Shown piece by piece: positions 44,095-51,590 of a stretch of DNA of 64,000 nucleotides (the stretch's first letter is position 1; each line of letters opens with the position of its first letter). The notes beneath the pieces were generated by a model, which did not search any database, was not told where the DNA came from, and saw nothing but the letters and a program-made list of their open reading frames with translations. This stretch comes from Humidesulfovibrio sp. (GTDB taxonomy: Bacteria; Desulfobacterota; Desulfovibrionia; Desulfovibrionales; Desulfovibrionaceae): the NCBI RefSeq assembly GCF_031082295.1, contig NZ_JAVHLD010000001.1, forward strand, positions 62,001 to 126,000. Reading direction: 5' to 3'. A program made the translations under genes and the position numbers.

Positions 44095-45671
44095 TCGCTC
44101 ACTCCAAAATCGCTCTCGCTAAAGATTGTTCCCACCACGTGCGAGGATTCGCCGGGGGTGTAGCCCGGCTCAAGGCCGCCGCCGTGGTGGTACACGGCGT
44201 AGAAACGCCCGTCCGGCAGTTCCACCCAGCCGGAGTAGCCGAAGTCCGCCGGGCTGGCCTGGCGGTCGTTCTTCAGCTCCAGCACGCGCCGGTTGATGTG
44301 CTCGTCGGGCAGAAGCCCGCTCTGGTGGTCCCAGGACCAGGCGTAGTGCCGGCCCAGGCTCGGTTCCTCGGTCGCGAGGGACATGCGCCGCCACACGGCC
44401 TCGCAGGCGTTGTCGCCCTTGCGCACGATGGCCCCCACGAGGATGGGCCGCGTCTCGCCGCTCATGCGGTCCACCGGGTACTCCCCGCGCGCGTGGCCGT
44501 CAACAAACAGGCGGCACAGGCCGGGCTCGTACTCGATGCGCACCGTGTGGAAGCGCCCCGGCGTCCACGGGATGGGCAGGGCGTCGTCCACGTCGGGCGC
44601 CAGGCAGTCCGGGTACAGCTTCCACCACAGCCCCAGGCGGATGCCGCAGCCGTTCACGTCCGCCGAGACCACCTTGACCTCGGCCTCGAACACCGCCCGG
44701 GCCGAGGCCGGATCAGTGAGAGGGCGCAGAGAGTAGCGCACGGGGGAGGACTGGGCGCTGGGCTGACCGGCCTCGTTCTTGACCACCAGCCCCTTCTTTG
44801 TCAGGCGCGGGTTGCCCGCCACCGGGTGCAGGCCGTGGACCTCGAAGTCCGAGCAGAGGTCGTCCAGCGAGCCGAGCCAGGCTTTGGTGCCGGGGTCCGG
44901 CCCCACGTCGCGGTAGGTCACCAGCAGATTCCCGCCGCTGGTCCACCCAAGGGTGGGCCGGTGGCCGATGAGCGGGGTGGGCCTGGGCTGCCCCCAGCTG
45001 GCTCCGCCGTCCTCGCTGATGCAGTAGTACATTGGCTCGCCCACGAAGGAATTCTCACGCATGAGGGCCAGCAGGCGCGGCGGGCCGCCCACCAGCTCCT
45101 GCGGCAGGAGGATCACCGAGGCCTCGCAGAGCACCAGGCATTTTTCGTAGGCGATGACGGAGAACGGCTCCCAGCTGCGGCCCTGGTTGCGCGAGAGGTA
45201 GCTCATCTGCTCGCTCGGGGCCTGTCGGATGCGCGGCTGGGGCTGGCTGCCCCGGTGCATATGGCCGGTGGTGAGGAGCATCTGGCCGCCCAGCTCCACC
45301 ATGCGGTCCTGCAGGCCGTGGCCCAGGCCCGCGCCCGGCTGCTGCGCCCAGGTGCGGCCCTGGTCGGCGCTGAAGTACAGAAGCGGCCCGGCGTCATCCA
45401 CGATGATGAGCAGGCCGCCTGACAGCTTGGTGATGCGCGGGCAGTGGGACTCGGTGCAGCACAGGATGCGCGCCTCGCCCCAGGTGCGGCCAAGGTCGGC
45501 GCTCTCCTTGAGCATGAGCTTGCGCCGGGTGCCCACATGGCGGTCGAACTCGTTGTAGACGCATAAAAGCCGCCCGTCGTCCGTCAGGCAAAGGTCCGGG
45601 AAGCACAGGTAATGCCCCTGGCGGCGGTCGATGACAACGTGCCTGTCGGCCAGGCTGTCGAGGCTCGGCAT
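44091..45671 (-). CDS. Sialidase/BNR-repeat protein without signal peptide
   Basis: A 526-residue protein with Asp-box repeats of a six-bladed sialidase propeller: SADLGRTW (57-64), SADQGRTW (101-108) and SEDGGASW near 225, plus a weaker SRNQGRSW. A beta-rich insertion at about 330-450 (VRIEYEPGLCRLFVDG) resembles a concanavalin/laminin-G-like lectin domain. The N-terminus is soluble with no signal peptide, unlike most bacterial sialidases. I do not see a clear Arg triad. It could be a cytosolic glycosidase or a carbohydrate-binding protein; sialic acid as substrate is unproven. It is cotranslated with an rRNA-type methyltransferase. Confidence 0.75.
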   Translation of the reverse strand: MPSLDSLADRHVVIDRRQGHYLCFPDLCLTDDGRLLCVYNEFDRHVGTRRKLMLKESADLGRTWGEARILCCTESHCPRITKLSGGLLIIVDDAGPLLYFSADQGRTWAQQPGAGLGHGLQDRMVELGGQMLLTTGHMHRGSQPQPRIRQAPSEQMSYLSRNQGRSWEPFSVIAYEKCLVLCEASVILLPQELVGGPPRLLALMRENSFVGEPMYYCISEDGGASWGQPRPTPLIGHRPTLGWTSGGNLLVTYRDVGPDPGTKAWLGSLDDLCSDFEVHGLHPVAGNPRLTKKGLVVKNEAGQPSAQSSPVRYSLRPLTDPASARAVFEAEVKVVSADVNGCGIRLGLWWKLYPDCLAPDVDDALPIPWTPGRFHTVRIEYEPGLCRLFVDGHARGEYPVDRMSGETRPILVGAIVRKGDNACEAVWRRMSLATEEPSLGRHYAWSWDHQSGLLPDEHINRRVLELKNDRQASPADFGYSGWVELPDGRFYAVYHHGGGLEPGYTPGESSHVVGTIFSESDFGVSE

Positions 45672-45729
45672 GGCGTCCTCCGAGTTGTTAGAAAAAGTCT
45701 AGAAAAAGTATAATATGCTGTTTTAACTA
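45672..45729 (-). promoter_or_regulatory. AT-rich candidate promoter of the sialidase-like operon
   Basis: The 58-base gap before the sialidase gene reads, on the minus strand, ATTAATAGTTAAAACAGC then ATATTATACTTTTTC, a clear -10-like TATACT with an AT-rich upstream part but no convincing -35. CGGAGG lies six bases before the ATG. Confidence 0.4.
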
Positions 45730-47025
45730 TTAATCCTTTTCCCTCTCGTCTACAACGCGCTTGGTCTTGGCAAAGCTGCGCGGCAGGGTGCCAGGGGCCA
45801 GTATCTCGACCTTGGCCGTCACCAGGATCTGGTTCTTGATCTCCAGGGCGATGGCCTTGGCCAACTGGTCGGAGTCCGACTCCGGCACACCCGCCTGGCG
45901 CTCGGCGCGCACCACCATGTGGTCCAGGCCGTCGGCCCGCGTCAGGCCGATCTGGTACTCGCTCTGCATCTGGGGGTGCTTGTCCAGCACAGCCGCCACC
46001 TGGCCGGGGTAGATGTTCACGCCGCGGAAGATGATCATGTCGTCGCTGCGGCCCTGGATGCGCTCGTGGCGCGGCATGGTGCAGCCGCAGGGGCAGAAGC
46101 CGGGGATGAGCCGGGTCATGTCGCGCGTGCGGTAGCGGATGAGCGGGCTGGCCTCCTTCTTCAGACTGGTGATGACCATCTCGCCCAGCTCGCCGGGCGC
46201 CACGGGTTCAAGCGTGTCCGGGTCGATGAGCTCAAGGATGTACATGTCGGCCCAATAGTGGATGCCCTCGTGGGCCTCGCATTCGATGCCGGCACCGGGG
46301 CCGTAGATCTCGGTCATGCCGGAGATGTCGAAGCTGTGCTCCAGGCCAAGTGCCTCCTCGAAGCGCCTGCGCATCTTTTTTGTGTGGGCCTCGGCCCCGA
46401 AGATGGAGCGCTTGAGCTTGAGCTTGCCGCGCAGGTTCTGTTTTTCAACCTCCTCGCCCAGCAACAGCGCCATGCTCGCCGTGGAGCCCAGGCAGGTGGC
46501 GCCCAGGTCGGTGAGCATCTGCAGCTGGATGTCGAGCATGCCGGGCCCAACGGGCAGGGCCATGGCCCCGAAGCGCTCGCAGCCGATCTGGAAGCCCGCC
46601 CCGGCGGTCCACAGGCCGTAGCCGACGCAGATCTGCACGCGGTCAAGGGTCGTCAGGCCCGCCAGCTCATAGCACCGCGCGAACATGTCCGCCCAGTCGT
46701 CAATGTCCTTGCGCGTGTAGCTCAGGATCTTGCGCTTCCCGGTGGTCCCGCTGGAGCCGTGGATGCGCACCACCCGCTCCTCGGGCACGCTCAGCAGCGG
46801 GAGCGGGTATTCGGCTTGCAGGTCATAGGCCGTGGTGAAGGGCAGCCGGGTCAAGTCGGAAATGTGTTTGATGTCGCCGGGATGGATCCCGGCCTCGTCC
46901 AAACGGCGCTTGTAGAAGGGGCTTCCCTGATAGGCGTGGTGCACGGTCCATTTGAGGCCCTCCAGCTGCACGGCGGCGAGTTCGTCAGGGCTCATGTTCG
47001 GGATGAAGCGGGCGTTTTCGGGCAT
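45730..47025 (-). CDS. paaK: Phenylacetate-CoA ligase
   Basis: A 431-residue AMP-binding enzyme that activates phenylacetate or another aromatic acid to its CoA thioester. The P-loop-like SSGTTGKRK is near residue 96, with IYGPGAG and YRTRD further on. The short C-terminal domain is that of PaaK. No other phenylacetate gene is near. In anaerobes such genes serve amino-acid fermentation, so substrate range is uncertain. GAGGAG precedes the ATG. The 182-base divergent gap upstream (47026-47207) shows no clear promoter. Confidence 0.92.
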   Translation of the reverse strand: MPENARFIPNMSPDELAAVQLEGLKWTVHHAYQGSPFYKRRLDEAGIHPGDIKHISDLTRLPFTTAYDLQAEYPLPLLSVPEERVVRIHGSSGTTGKRKILSYTRKDIDDWADMFARCYELAGLTTLDRVQICVGYGLWTAGAGFQIGCERFGAMALPVGPGMLDIQLQMLTDLGATCLGSTASMALLLGEEVEKQNLRGKLKLKRSIFGAEAHTKKMRRRFEEALGLEHSFDISGMTEIYGPGAGIECEAHEGIHYWADMYILELIDPDTLEPVAPGELGEMVITSLKKEASPLIRYRTRDMTRLIPGFCPCGCTMPRHERIQGRSDDMIIFRGVNIYPGQVAAVLDKHPQMQSEYQIGLTRADGLDHMVVRAERQAGVPESDSDQLAKAIALEIKNQILVTAKVEILAPGTLPRSFAKTKRVVDEREKD

Positions 47026-47207
47026 GGAACGATTCTCCTCACTGGGGGGCGCTTGTGGGGCCGGGGAAAATGCGGTAGCTCCGCCAGTGGATGGAGGAAA
47101 TGGCGCATTCTGCACGGCTTATTGCATCATGCAGCAGATTCGCCTGATCTTCAAGCCTGGACACCCGGTGAACACGCCATAACACCTGCCTGTGGAGAGC
47201 ATAGCCT

Positions 47208-48017
47208 GTGGACCTGCCCCTGTTCGAACCGCTCGCCGCCGCGCTTGGCCTGATCCTCGGCAGCTTCGCCACCTGCGCCGGGCACCGGCTGGCGCATGAG
47301 GGCAGCGTCATGAGCCCTGCGCGGTCCTTCTGCCCGGCCTGCGGCCACACCCTGTCCTGGCGCGAGAACATCCCGCTGCTGGGCTGGCTTTTCCAGGGCG
47401 GGCGCTGCCGTTTCTGCAAGGCCGCAATCCCGCTGCGCTATCCCCTGTCGGAGCTGTTGAGCGCAGGCTTCGCCCTGGCTGCGGCGGCCGTGTTCGGGCC
47501 GGGCTGGCATTTCCTCGTTGCCGTGGGATTCGGCACGCTGCTGCTCGTGCTCTCGCTCATCGACCTGGAGACGTTCCTGCTGCCGGATGTACTGACCCTG
47601 CCCGGCGCGGTGGCGGCCTTGCTCGTCTCCACCCTGCTGCCGCGCGCGCACACCCTGGGCATCGGCTGGCAGTCGGCGCTTTGGGGCGCGCTGGCGGGCG
47701 GCGGCGGGCTGTGGTTCATCGCCTGGGCCTACCGGCGCATCCGGGGTGAGGACGGCATGGGCCTGGGCGACGCCAAGCTTATGCTGCTCGTGGGCGCTCT
47801 GCTCGGCCCTGTCGCCGTGCCGCTGACGCTCTTCGCCGGGGCTGTGCTGGCCCTGCCCGTGGGGGTCGTTGCGGCACGAAGCGCCGCGCGGCGCGGAGAA
47901 GGCGAAGGCCTGCGCACCGCCCTGCCCTTCGGTCCGTTTCTCTGCGCCGGGGCCGCGGCCTACCTTCTGCTTGGGCCGCAATTCCTGCGCTGGTGGCTCG
48001 GTGCGGCCCTCGCCTGA
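47208..48017 (+). CDS. pilD: Prepilin peptidase / N-methyltransferase (type IV leader peptidase)
   Basis: Cleaves type IV prepilin leaders and methylates the new N-terminus, in the inner membrane. The 269-residue protein has the zinc-binding cysteines C42, C45, C67 and C70 and the two aspartyl catalytic residues, D119 in IDLETFLLPD and D188 in GMGLGDAKL. It starts with GTG, with GGAG upstream. No pilin or secretion genes are adjacent. Confidence 0.95.
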   Translation: MDLPLFEPLAAALGLILGSFATCAGHRLAHEGSVMSPARSFCPACGHTLSWRENIPLLGWLFQGGRCRFCKAAIPLRYPLSELLSAGFALAAAAVFGPGWHFLVAVGFGTLLLVLSLIDLETFLLPDVLTLPGAVAALLVSTLLPRAHTLGIGWQSALWGALAGGGGLWFIAWAYRRIRGEDGMGLGDAKLMLLVGALLGPVAVPLTLFAGAVLALPVGVVAARSAARRGEGEGLRTALPFGPFLCAGAAAYLLLGPQFLRWWLGAALA

Positions 48018-48067
48018 TTTGACACTCCACGCACATTTCCATAAGTTCACGATAGTGGAGGATTGTT

Positions 48068-48592
48068 ATGAACAATTACTATCTGCGAGCACCCTTTCGC
48101 GTTCTTTTCCTAACGGTCGCCCTGGCCCTCTCTTCCGGTTTCGCCCTTGCGTCGGAGCCCGATAACCCCGTCGGCAGCGTCAAATCCATTGAGGGACATC
48201 CCATGGTGACCAGGGGCGCCGCAGCGCCAAAGCCCCTTGCGCCCGGGCAGCGCATTTATGAAAAAGACGTGCTGACCACGGGCGCTACCGAGACCCTGGG
48301 CCTCATCATGCGCGACAATTCGCTGCTTTCGCTTGGCCCGAACACAAAGCTCGTGGTGGAGCGCTTCCTCTTCGCTCCCGAAAAGGGCGCCCTGGCGTCC
48401 ATCCTGCGTGTCGCCAAGGGCTCCTCTGCTGTCGTCACCGGGGAGATCGCCAAGCTTTCGCCGAAGGCAATGCAGATCCACACCCCCACCTCCACCATCG
48501 GCATCCGGGGCACGCACTTCCTGGTCAATGTTGAAGAGGGAGCCGAGGCGGCACCGACCGAACCGGCACCGACCGAAGCAGGAGGACGCTAG
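48068..48592 (+). CDS. Exported FecR-domain protein
   Basis: A 174-residue protein with a signal peptide (about 1-29, ending FALA-SE) and a FecR domain: VGSVKSIEGHPMVTR, DVLTTGATETLGLIMRDN, then PTSTIGIRGTHFLV. The C-terminus is Pro/Thr/Glu/Ala-rich. FecR domains in this context bind surface structures or cell wall rather than signalling iron. It is followed one base later by an OmpA-type lipoprotein gene, so the two probably act together at the outer membrane. The same FecR core heads the RTX protein at 59445. Confidence 0.88.
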   Translation: MNNYYLRAPFRVLFLTVALALSSGFALASEPDNPVGSVKSIEGHPMVTRGAAAPKPLAPGQRIYEKDVLTTGATETLGLIMRDNSLLSLGPNTKLVVERFLFAPEKGALASILRVAKGSSAVVTGEIAKLSPKAMQIHTPTSTIGIRGTHFLVNVEEGAEAAPTEPAPTEAGGR

Positions 48593-48593
48593 C

Positions 48594-49202
48594 ATGCGCG
48601 CCTCAAGAAGCCTCGCGCTGCCGCTCTTTTTCCTGTTGTGCGTCTTGAGTGTAACCGCCTGCGGGAAAAGCAGAAACGTTGTCCTTCTGCTGCCCGATCC
48701 CGACGGCCACGTGGGTTCCGTGGTGGTCTCGAACGCCCAGGGCAGCCAGACCCTGACCCAGGCGGGAACTGCCACGCGCATAGCTCCGAAGGCAGCACCC
48801 AGCGCGCCTGAAGTTTTGAGCGCCGAGGAACAGGCCCAGCTCTTCGGCCCGGCGCAGCGCGCCCTGCCCACCAAGGCCGTCCGCTACATCCTGTACTTCT
48901 TGAGCGATGGCGTGCAGCTGACGCCGGAGTCCAAGGCCGACCTGCCCAAGGTTCTGGCAACGGCAAAAGAGCGCCAGTCGCGCGACATTTCCGTGGTGGG
49001 CCACGCCAGCAAGGCCGGGGAAGAGTCATTCAACATCGAGCTCTCGCGCAGGCGCGCCGAGGCCGTGCGCAAGATGCTGGTCAAGGACGGCCTGGCCCCG
49101 GACATCTTTGACGTCACTTCACACGGGTCGAGCAACCCGCTGGTTGAAAGCTCCAACCCGCACGAACCAAAGAACCGCCGCGTGGAGATCACCATCCGCT
49201 GA
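48594..49202 (+). CDS. OmpA-family lipoprotein, partner of the FecR protein
   Basis: A 202-residue protein with a lipobox LSVTAC (Cys23) after a short signal peptide. The C-terminal half is an OmpA-like peptidoglycan-binding domain: YILYFLSDGVQLTPESK, ISVVGHASKAG, LSRRRAEAVRKML and NRRVEITIR. It lies one base after the FecR gene, with GGAGGACG upstream. It probably anchors the FecR protein to the wall. Confidence 0.88.
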   Translation: MRASRSLALPLFFLLCVLSVTACGKSRNVVLLLPDPDGHVGSVVVSNAQGSQTLTQAGTATRIAPKAAPSAPEVLSAEEQAQLFGPAQRALPTKAVRYILYFLSDGVQLTPESKADLPKVLATAKERQSRDISVVGHASKAGEESFNIELSRRRAEAVRKMLVKDGLAPDIFDVTSHGSSNPLVESSNPHEPKNRRVEITIR

Positions 49203-49309
49203 GGAGAGGGCTTTCCCACTCCTCGACAACGGCAACGCTTTGACCTAGATTGCCGCCTCTCGGACGCATGAACGCGCCCGGCACTTTTTCACGCACCCAA
49301 GGAGGCTCC

Positions 49310-50170
49310 ATGATCCTGCTCGACGGCAAAGCCACGGCCCAGTCCATTCGCTCCGAACTCAAGGTCGAGGTGGCCGAAATCACCGCAGCCCAAGGCCGCG
49401 CGCCCGGTCTGGCCGTCATTCTCGTGGGCCAGGACCCGGCCTCCCAGGTCTACGTTCGCAACAAGGAGCGCGCCTGCGCCGAGGTGGGCATCGCCTCGTT
49501 CCCCCACGTTTTGCCCGCCAGCACCACTCAGGCGGAGTTGGAGGCGCTCATCGCCAGCCTCAACGCCGATGTGCTGGTGGACGGCATCCTGCTGCAGTTG
49601 CCGGTGCCGGGCGGGCTCGACAGCCGCGCGCTTCTGGAACGCATCGCCCCGGACAAGGACGTGGACGGCTTCCATCCCCAGAACATGGGCAGGCTCGCCC
49701 AGGGCCTGCCGGGCTTTGCCCCGTGCACCCCGGCCGGAGTCATAGAGCTTTTGCGGCGCTACGACCTGCCCACCCAGGGCAAGCACGCCGTGGTGGTGGG
49801 CCGCAGCAACATCGTGGGGCGCCCCCTCTCCATCATGCTCTCACAGCCGGGCCGCTTCGGCGACGCCACGGTGACGCTGTGCCACTCGCGCACCCCGGAC
49901 CTGACCGAACAGTGCAAGCGCGCCGACTTCGTGTTCGCGGCCATCGGCAAGCCCAAGTTCGTCACCTGCGACATGGTCAAACCCGGCGCGGTTGTGGTCG
50001 ACGTCGGCATCAACCGTGTGGAGGAAGGCCTCGTGGGCGACTGCGACTTCGAATACCTCTGCGCCACGGCCAGCGCCATGACGCCCGTTCCCGGCGGCAT
50101 CGGCCCCATGACCATCGCCATGCTGCTCAAGAACACGGTGCAGGCCTTCAAGGAGCACACCGCGGCGTAG
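49310..50170 (+). CDS. folD: Bifunctional methylenetetrahydrofolate dehydrogenase/cyclohydrolase FolD
   Basis: Interconverts methylene-, methenyl- and formyl-tetrahydrofolate. The 286-residue protein shows the Lys of the active site in YVRNKERACAEVGI (K52), DGILLQLPVP and the nucleotide-binding VVGRSNIVGRP. Length and motifs are typical. GGAGG precedes the ATG at 49310. Confidence 0.97.
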   Translation: MILLDGKATAQSIRSELKVEVAEITAAQGRAPGLAVILVGQDPASQVYVRNKERACAEVGIASFPHVLPASTTQAELEALIASLNADVLVDGILLQLPVPGGLDSRALLERIAPDKDVDGFHPQNMGRLAQGLPGFAPCTPAGVIELLRRYDLPTQGKHAVVVGRSNIVGRPLSIMLSQPGRFGDATVTLCHSRTPDLTEQCKRADFVFAAIGKPKFVTCDMVKPGAVVVDVGINRVEEGLVGDCDFEYLCATASAMTPVPGGIGPMTIAMLLKNTVQAFKEHTAA

Positions 50171-50263
50171 CAACCGCCCGGGCTGCAAGAACGTCCAAGA
50201 CCAGCGCGCATACCTTTGGCATTCAGGCGGCTCACGCCAACCTGAAACCAATGGAGGACTCGC

Positions 50264-50656
50264 ATGGACATGGACCTGAAGACCATTGTGGGGACCGGGC
50301 ACCTGGCCCGGCCTGACGGCGAACGGGATATTTCCGCCCTGCCCTGGAACCCGCACCCGCGCTTTGCCGGGGTCGCGCTCCGGCACCTCGTCACCGGGGC
50401 CGACACCGCCGGGGCCTTGAGCACGCACTTGGTGCGCATCGACGCCGGGGCCGAGCTTGCGGCCCACACCCACGACGGCAGCGTCGAACTGCACGAAGTG
50501 CTTCTGGGCAGCGGCCGCTGCTCCCTTGGGGCGAAAGAGGTCGTGTACCAGCCTGGCGCCTGCGGGCTCATTCCGCCCGGCGTGAAGCACAGCGTGAGGG
50601 CCGATGCCGAAACAGAGCTCTACATCCTCGCCAAGTTCGCACCCGCGCTTCTCTAG
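50264..50656 (+). CDS. Small cupin-domain protein
   Basis: A 130-residue single cupin. The metal-binding motif 1 region reads AHTHDGSVELHEVLLGSG, with two His and a Glu, and motif 2 is PGACGLIPPGVKHSV with a His. It could be a mononuclear metal enzyme or a sensor domain. The 3' end overlaps the AraC regulator by 53 bases, so the two are coexpressed. GGAGGACT lies before the ATG. Confidence 0.8.
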   Translation: MDMDLKTIVGTGHLARPDGERDISALPWNPHPRFAGVALRHLVTGADTAGALSTHLVRIDAGAELAAHTHDGSVELHEVLLGSGRCSLGAKEVVYQPGACGLIPPGVKHSVRADAETELYILAKFAPALL

Positions 50657-51587
50657 CCGAAACACCGGGCAGGGCGTCCGGCTCCACTGCGCGGACAAAC
50701 TGCCCGGCGTGACCCTGACCGTCGCCAAGGCATCCGGCGCTGTCCAGCCGCGCCATGTGCATGACTCCCTCGTGCTGGGCGTGGTCACAGCCGGGACAAG
50801 GCGCATCGACGTGGGCGGGACCGAGTTTCTGGTGCCACCGGACACGGCCTTCGTCCTCGCGCCGGGCCTGGCCCACGCCTGCGCGCCCGCCACTCCCGGC
50901 GACTGCTTCAACGACAACTTCAACGGCAAGTTCAACGACAAGTACGACGACAAGTACGACGACAAGCCTGGGTGCTGTTCGTACCTGGCGCTCTCGATCC
51001 GCACGGAGGCGTTGCCGCCGGAACTCTCGAAGCTGACGCGCTGGGGCATGCCTTTGCCGCTCCCAGTCCCGGTGCGAACGGACGATCCCGCCCTGGTCGA
51101 GGCGCTGCTGCGCCTGGCCGAGGCCATGACTCGCCCGGCAGGCGCCTTGGAACGCCAGTCCCTGCTGGCGGTGTGCCTGGAGCGGCTGATCGGACTGTGC
51201 GGCACCGGCGGCAATGCGCCCCCGCCAGCCAAGCCCTTGGCGGGGATGGCCGGAGCGGACAAGCTGGCGGAAATGGTCCACGTGGCGCGAGCGCGCATTG
51301 ACGAAGGATTTCCTGAAGGAATGGACCTCTCCGAACTGGCCGAGGCCTGCGGCGTGGGCATGTTTGCTCTGCACCGGGCCTTCACGCGGGTGGTGGGGCT
51401 GCCCCCCCACGCCTATCAGACGCACCTGCGGCTGCGCCGGGCCAAGGAGCTGTTGCGCGGCGGAGCCTCCTTGAGCGAGGCGGCGCTTGACGCGGGCTTC
51501 TGCGATCAGGCCCACATGACCCGACATTTCGCCCGCTGCGTGGGCCTGAGCCCGGCGCAGTACGCCCGGGCGCACCGGCACGCCTAG
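50604..51587 (+). CDS. AraC-family transcriptional regulator
   Basis: A 327-residue regulator. Residues 20-200 form an AraC-binding cupin-like domain; the C-terminal 100 residues hold two helix-turn-helix motifs, LSELAEACGVGMFALHRAF and LSEAALDAGFCDQAHMTRHF. A tandem repeat of five 12-base units encodes an Asn/Asp/Lys-rich loop at about 102-121. It begins within the cupin gene. The likely targets include itself and the cupin gene; the effector is unknown. Confidence 0.88.
   Translation: MPKQSSTSSPSSHPRFSSRNTGQGVRLHCADKLPGVTLTVAKASGAVQPRHVHDSLVLGVVTAGTRRIDVGGTEFLVPPDTAFVLAPGLAHACAPATPGDCFNDNFNGKFNDKYDDKYDDKPGCCSYLALSIRTEALPPELSKLTRWGMPLPLPVPVRTDDPALVEALLRLAEAMTRPAGALERQSLLAVCLERLIGLCGTGGNAPPPAKPLAGMAGADKLAEMVHVARARIDEGFPEGMDLSELAEACGVGMFALHRAFTRVVGLPPHAYQTHLRLRRAKELLRGGASLSEAALDAGFCDQAHMTRHFARCVGLSPAQYARAHRHA
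50907..50966 (+). repeat. Five-unit 12-base tandem repeat inside the AraC gene
   Basis: TTCAACGACAAC, TTCAACGGCAAG, TTCAACGACAAG, TACGACGACAAG and TACGACGACAAG follow without gaps. Because each unit is 12 bases, slippage adds or removes four residues in frame and could vary the sensor loop between strains. Confidence 0.85.
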
Positions 51588-51590
51588 CGG

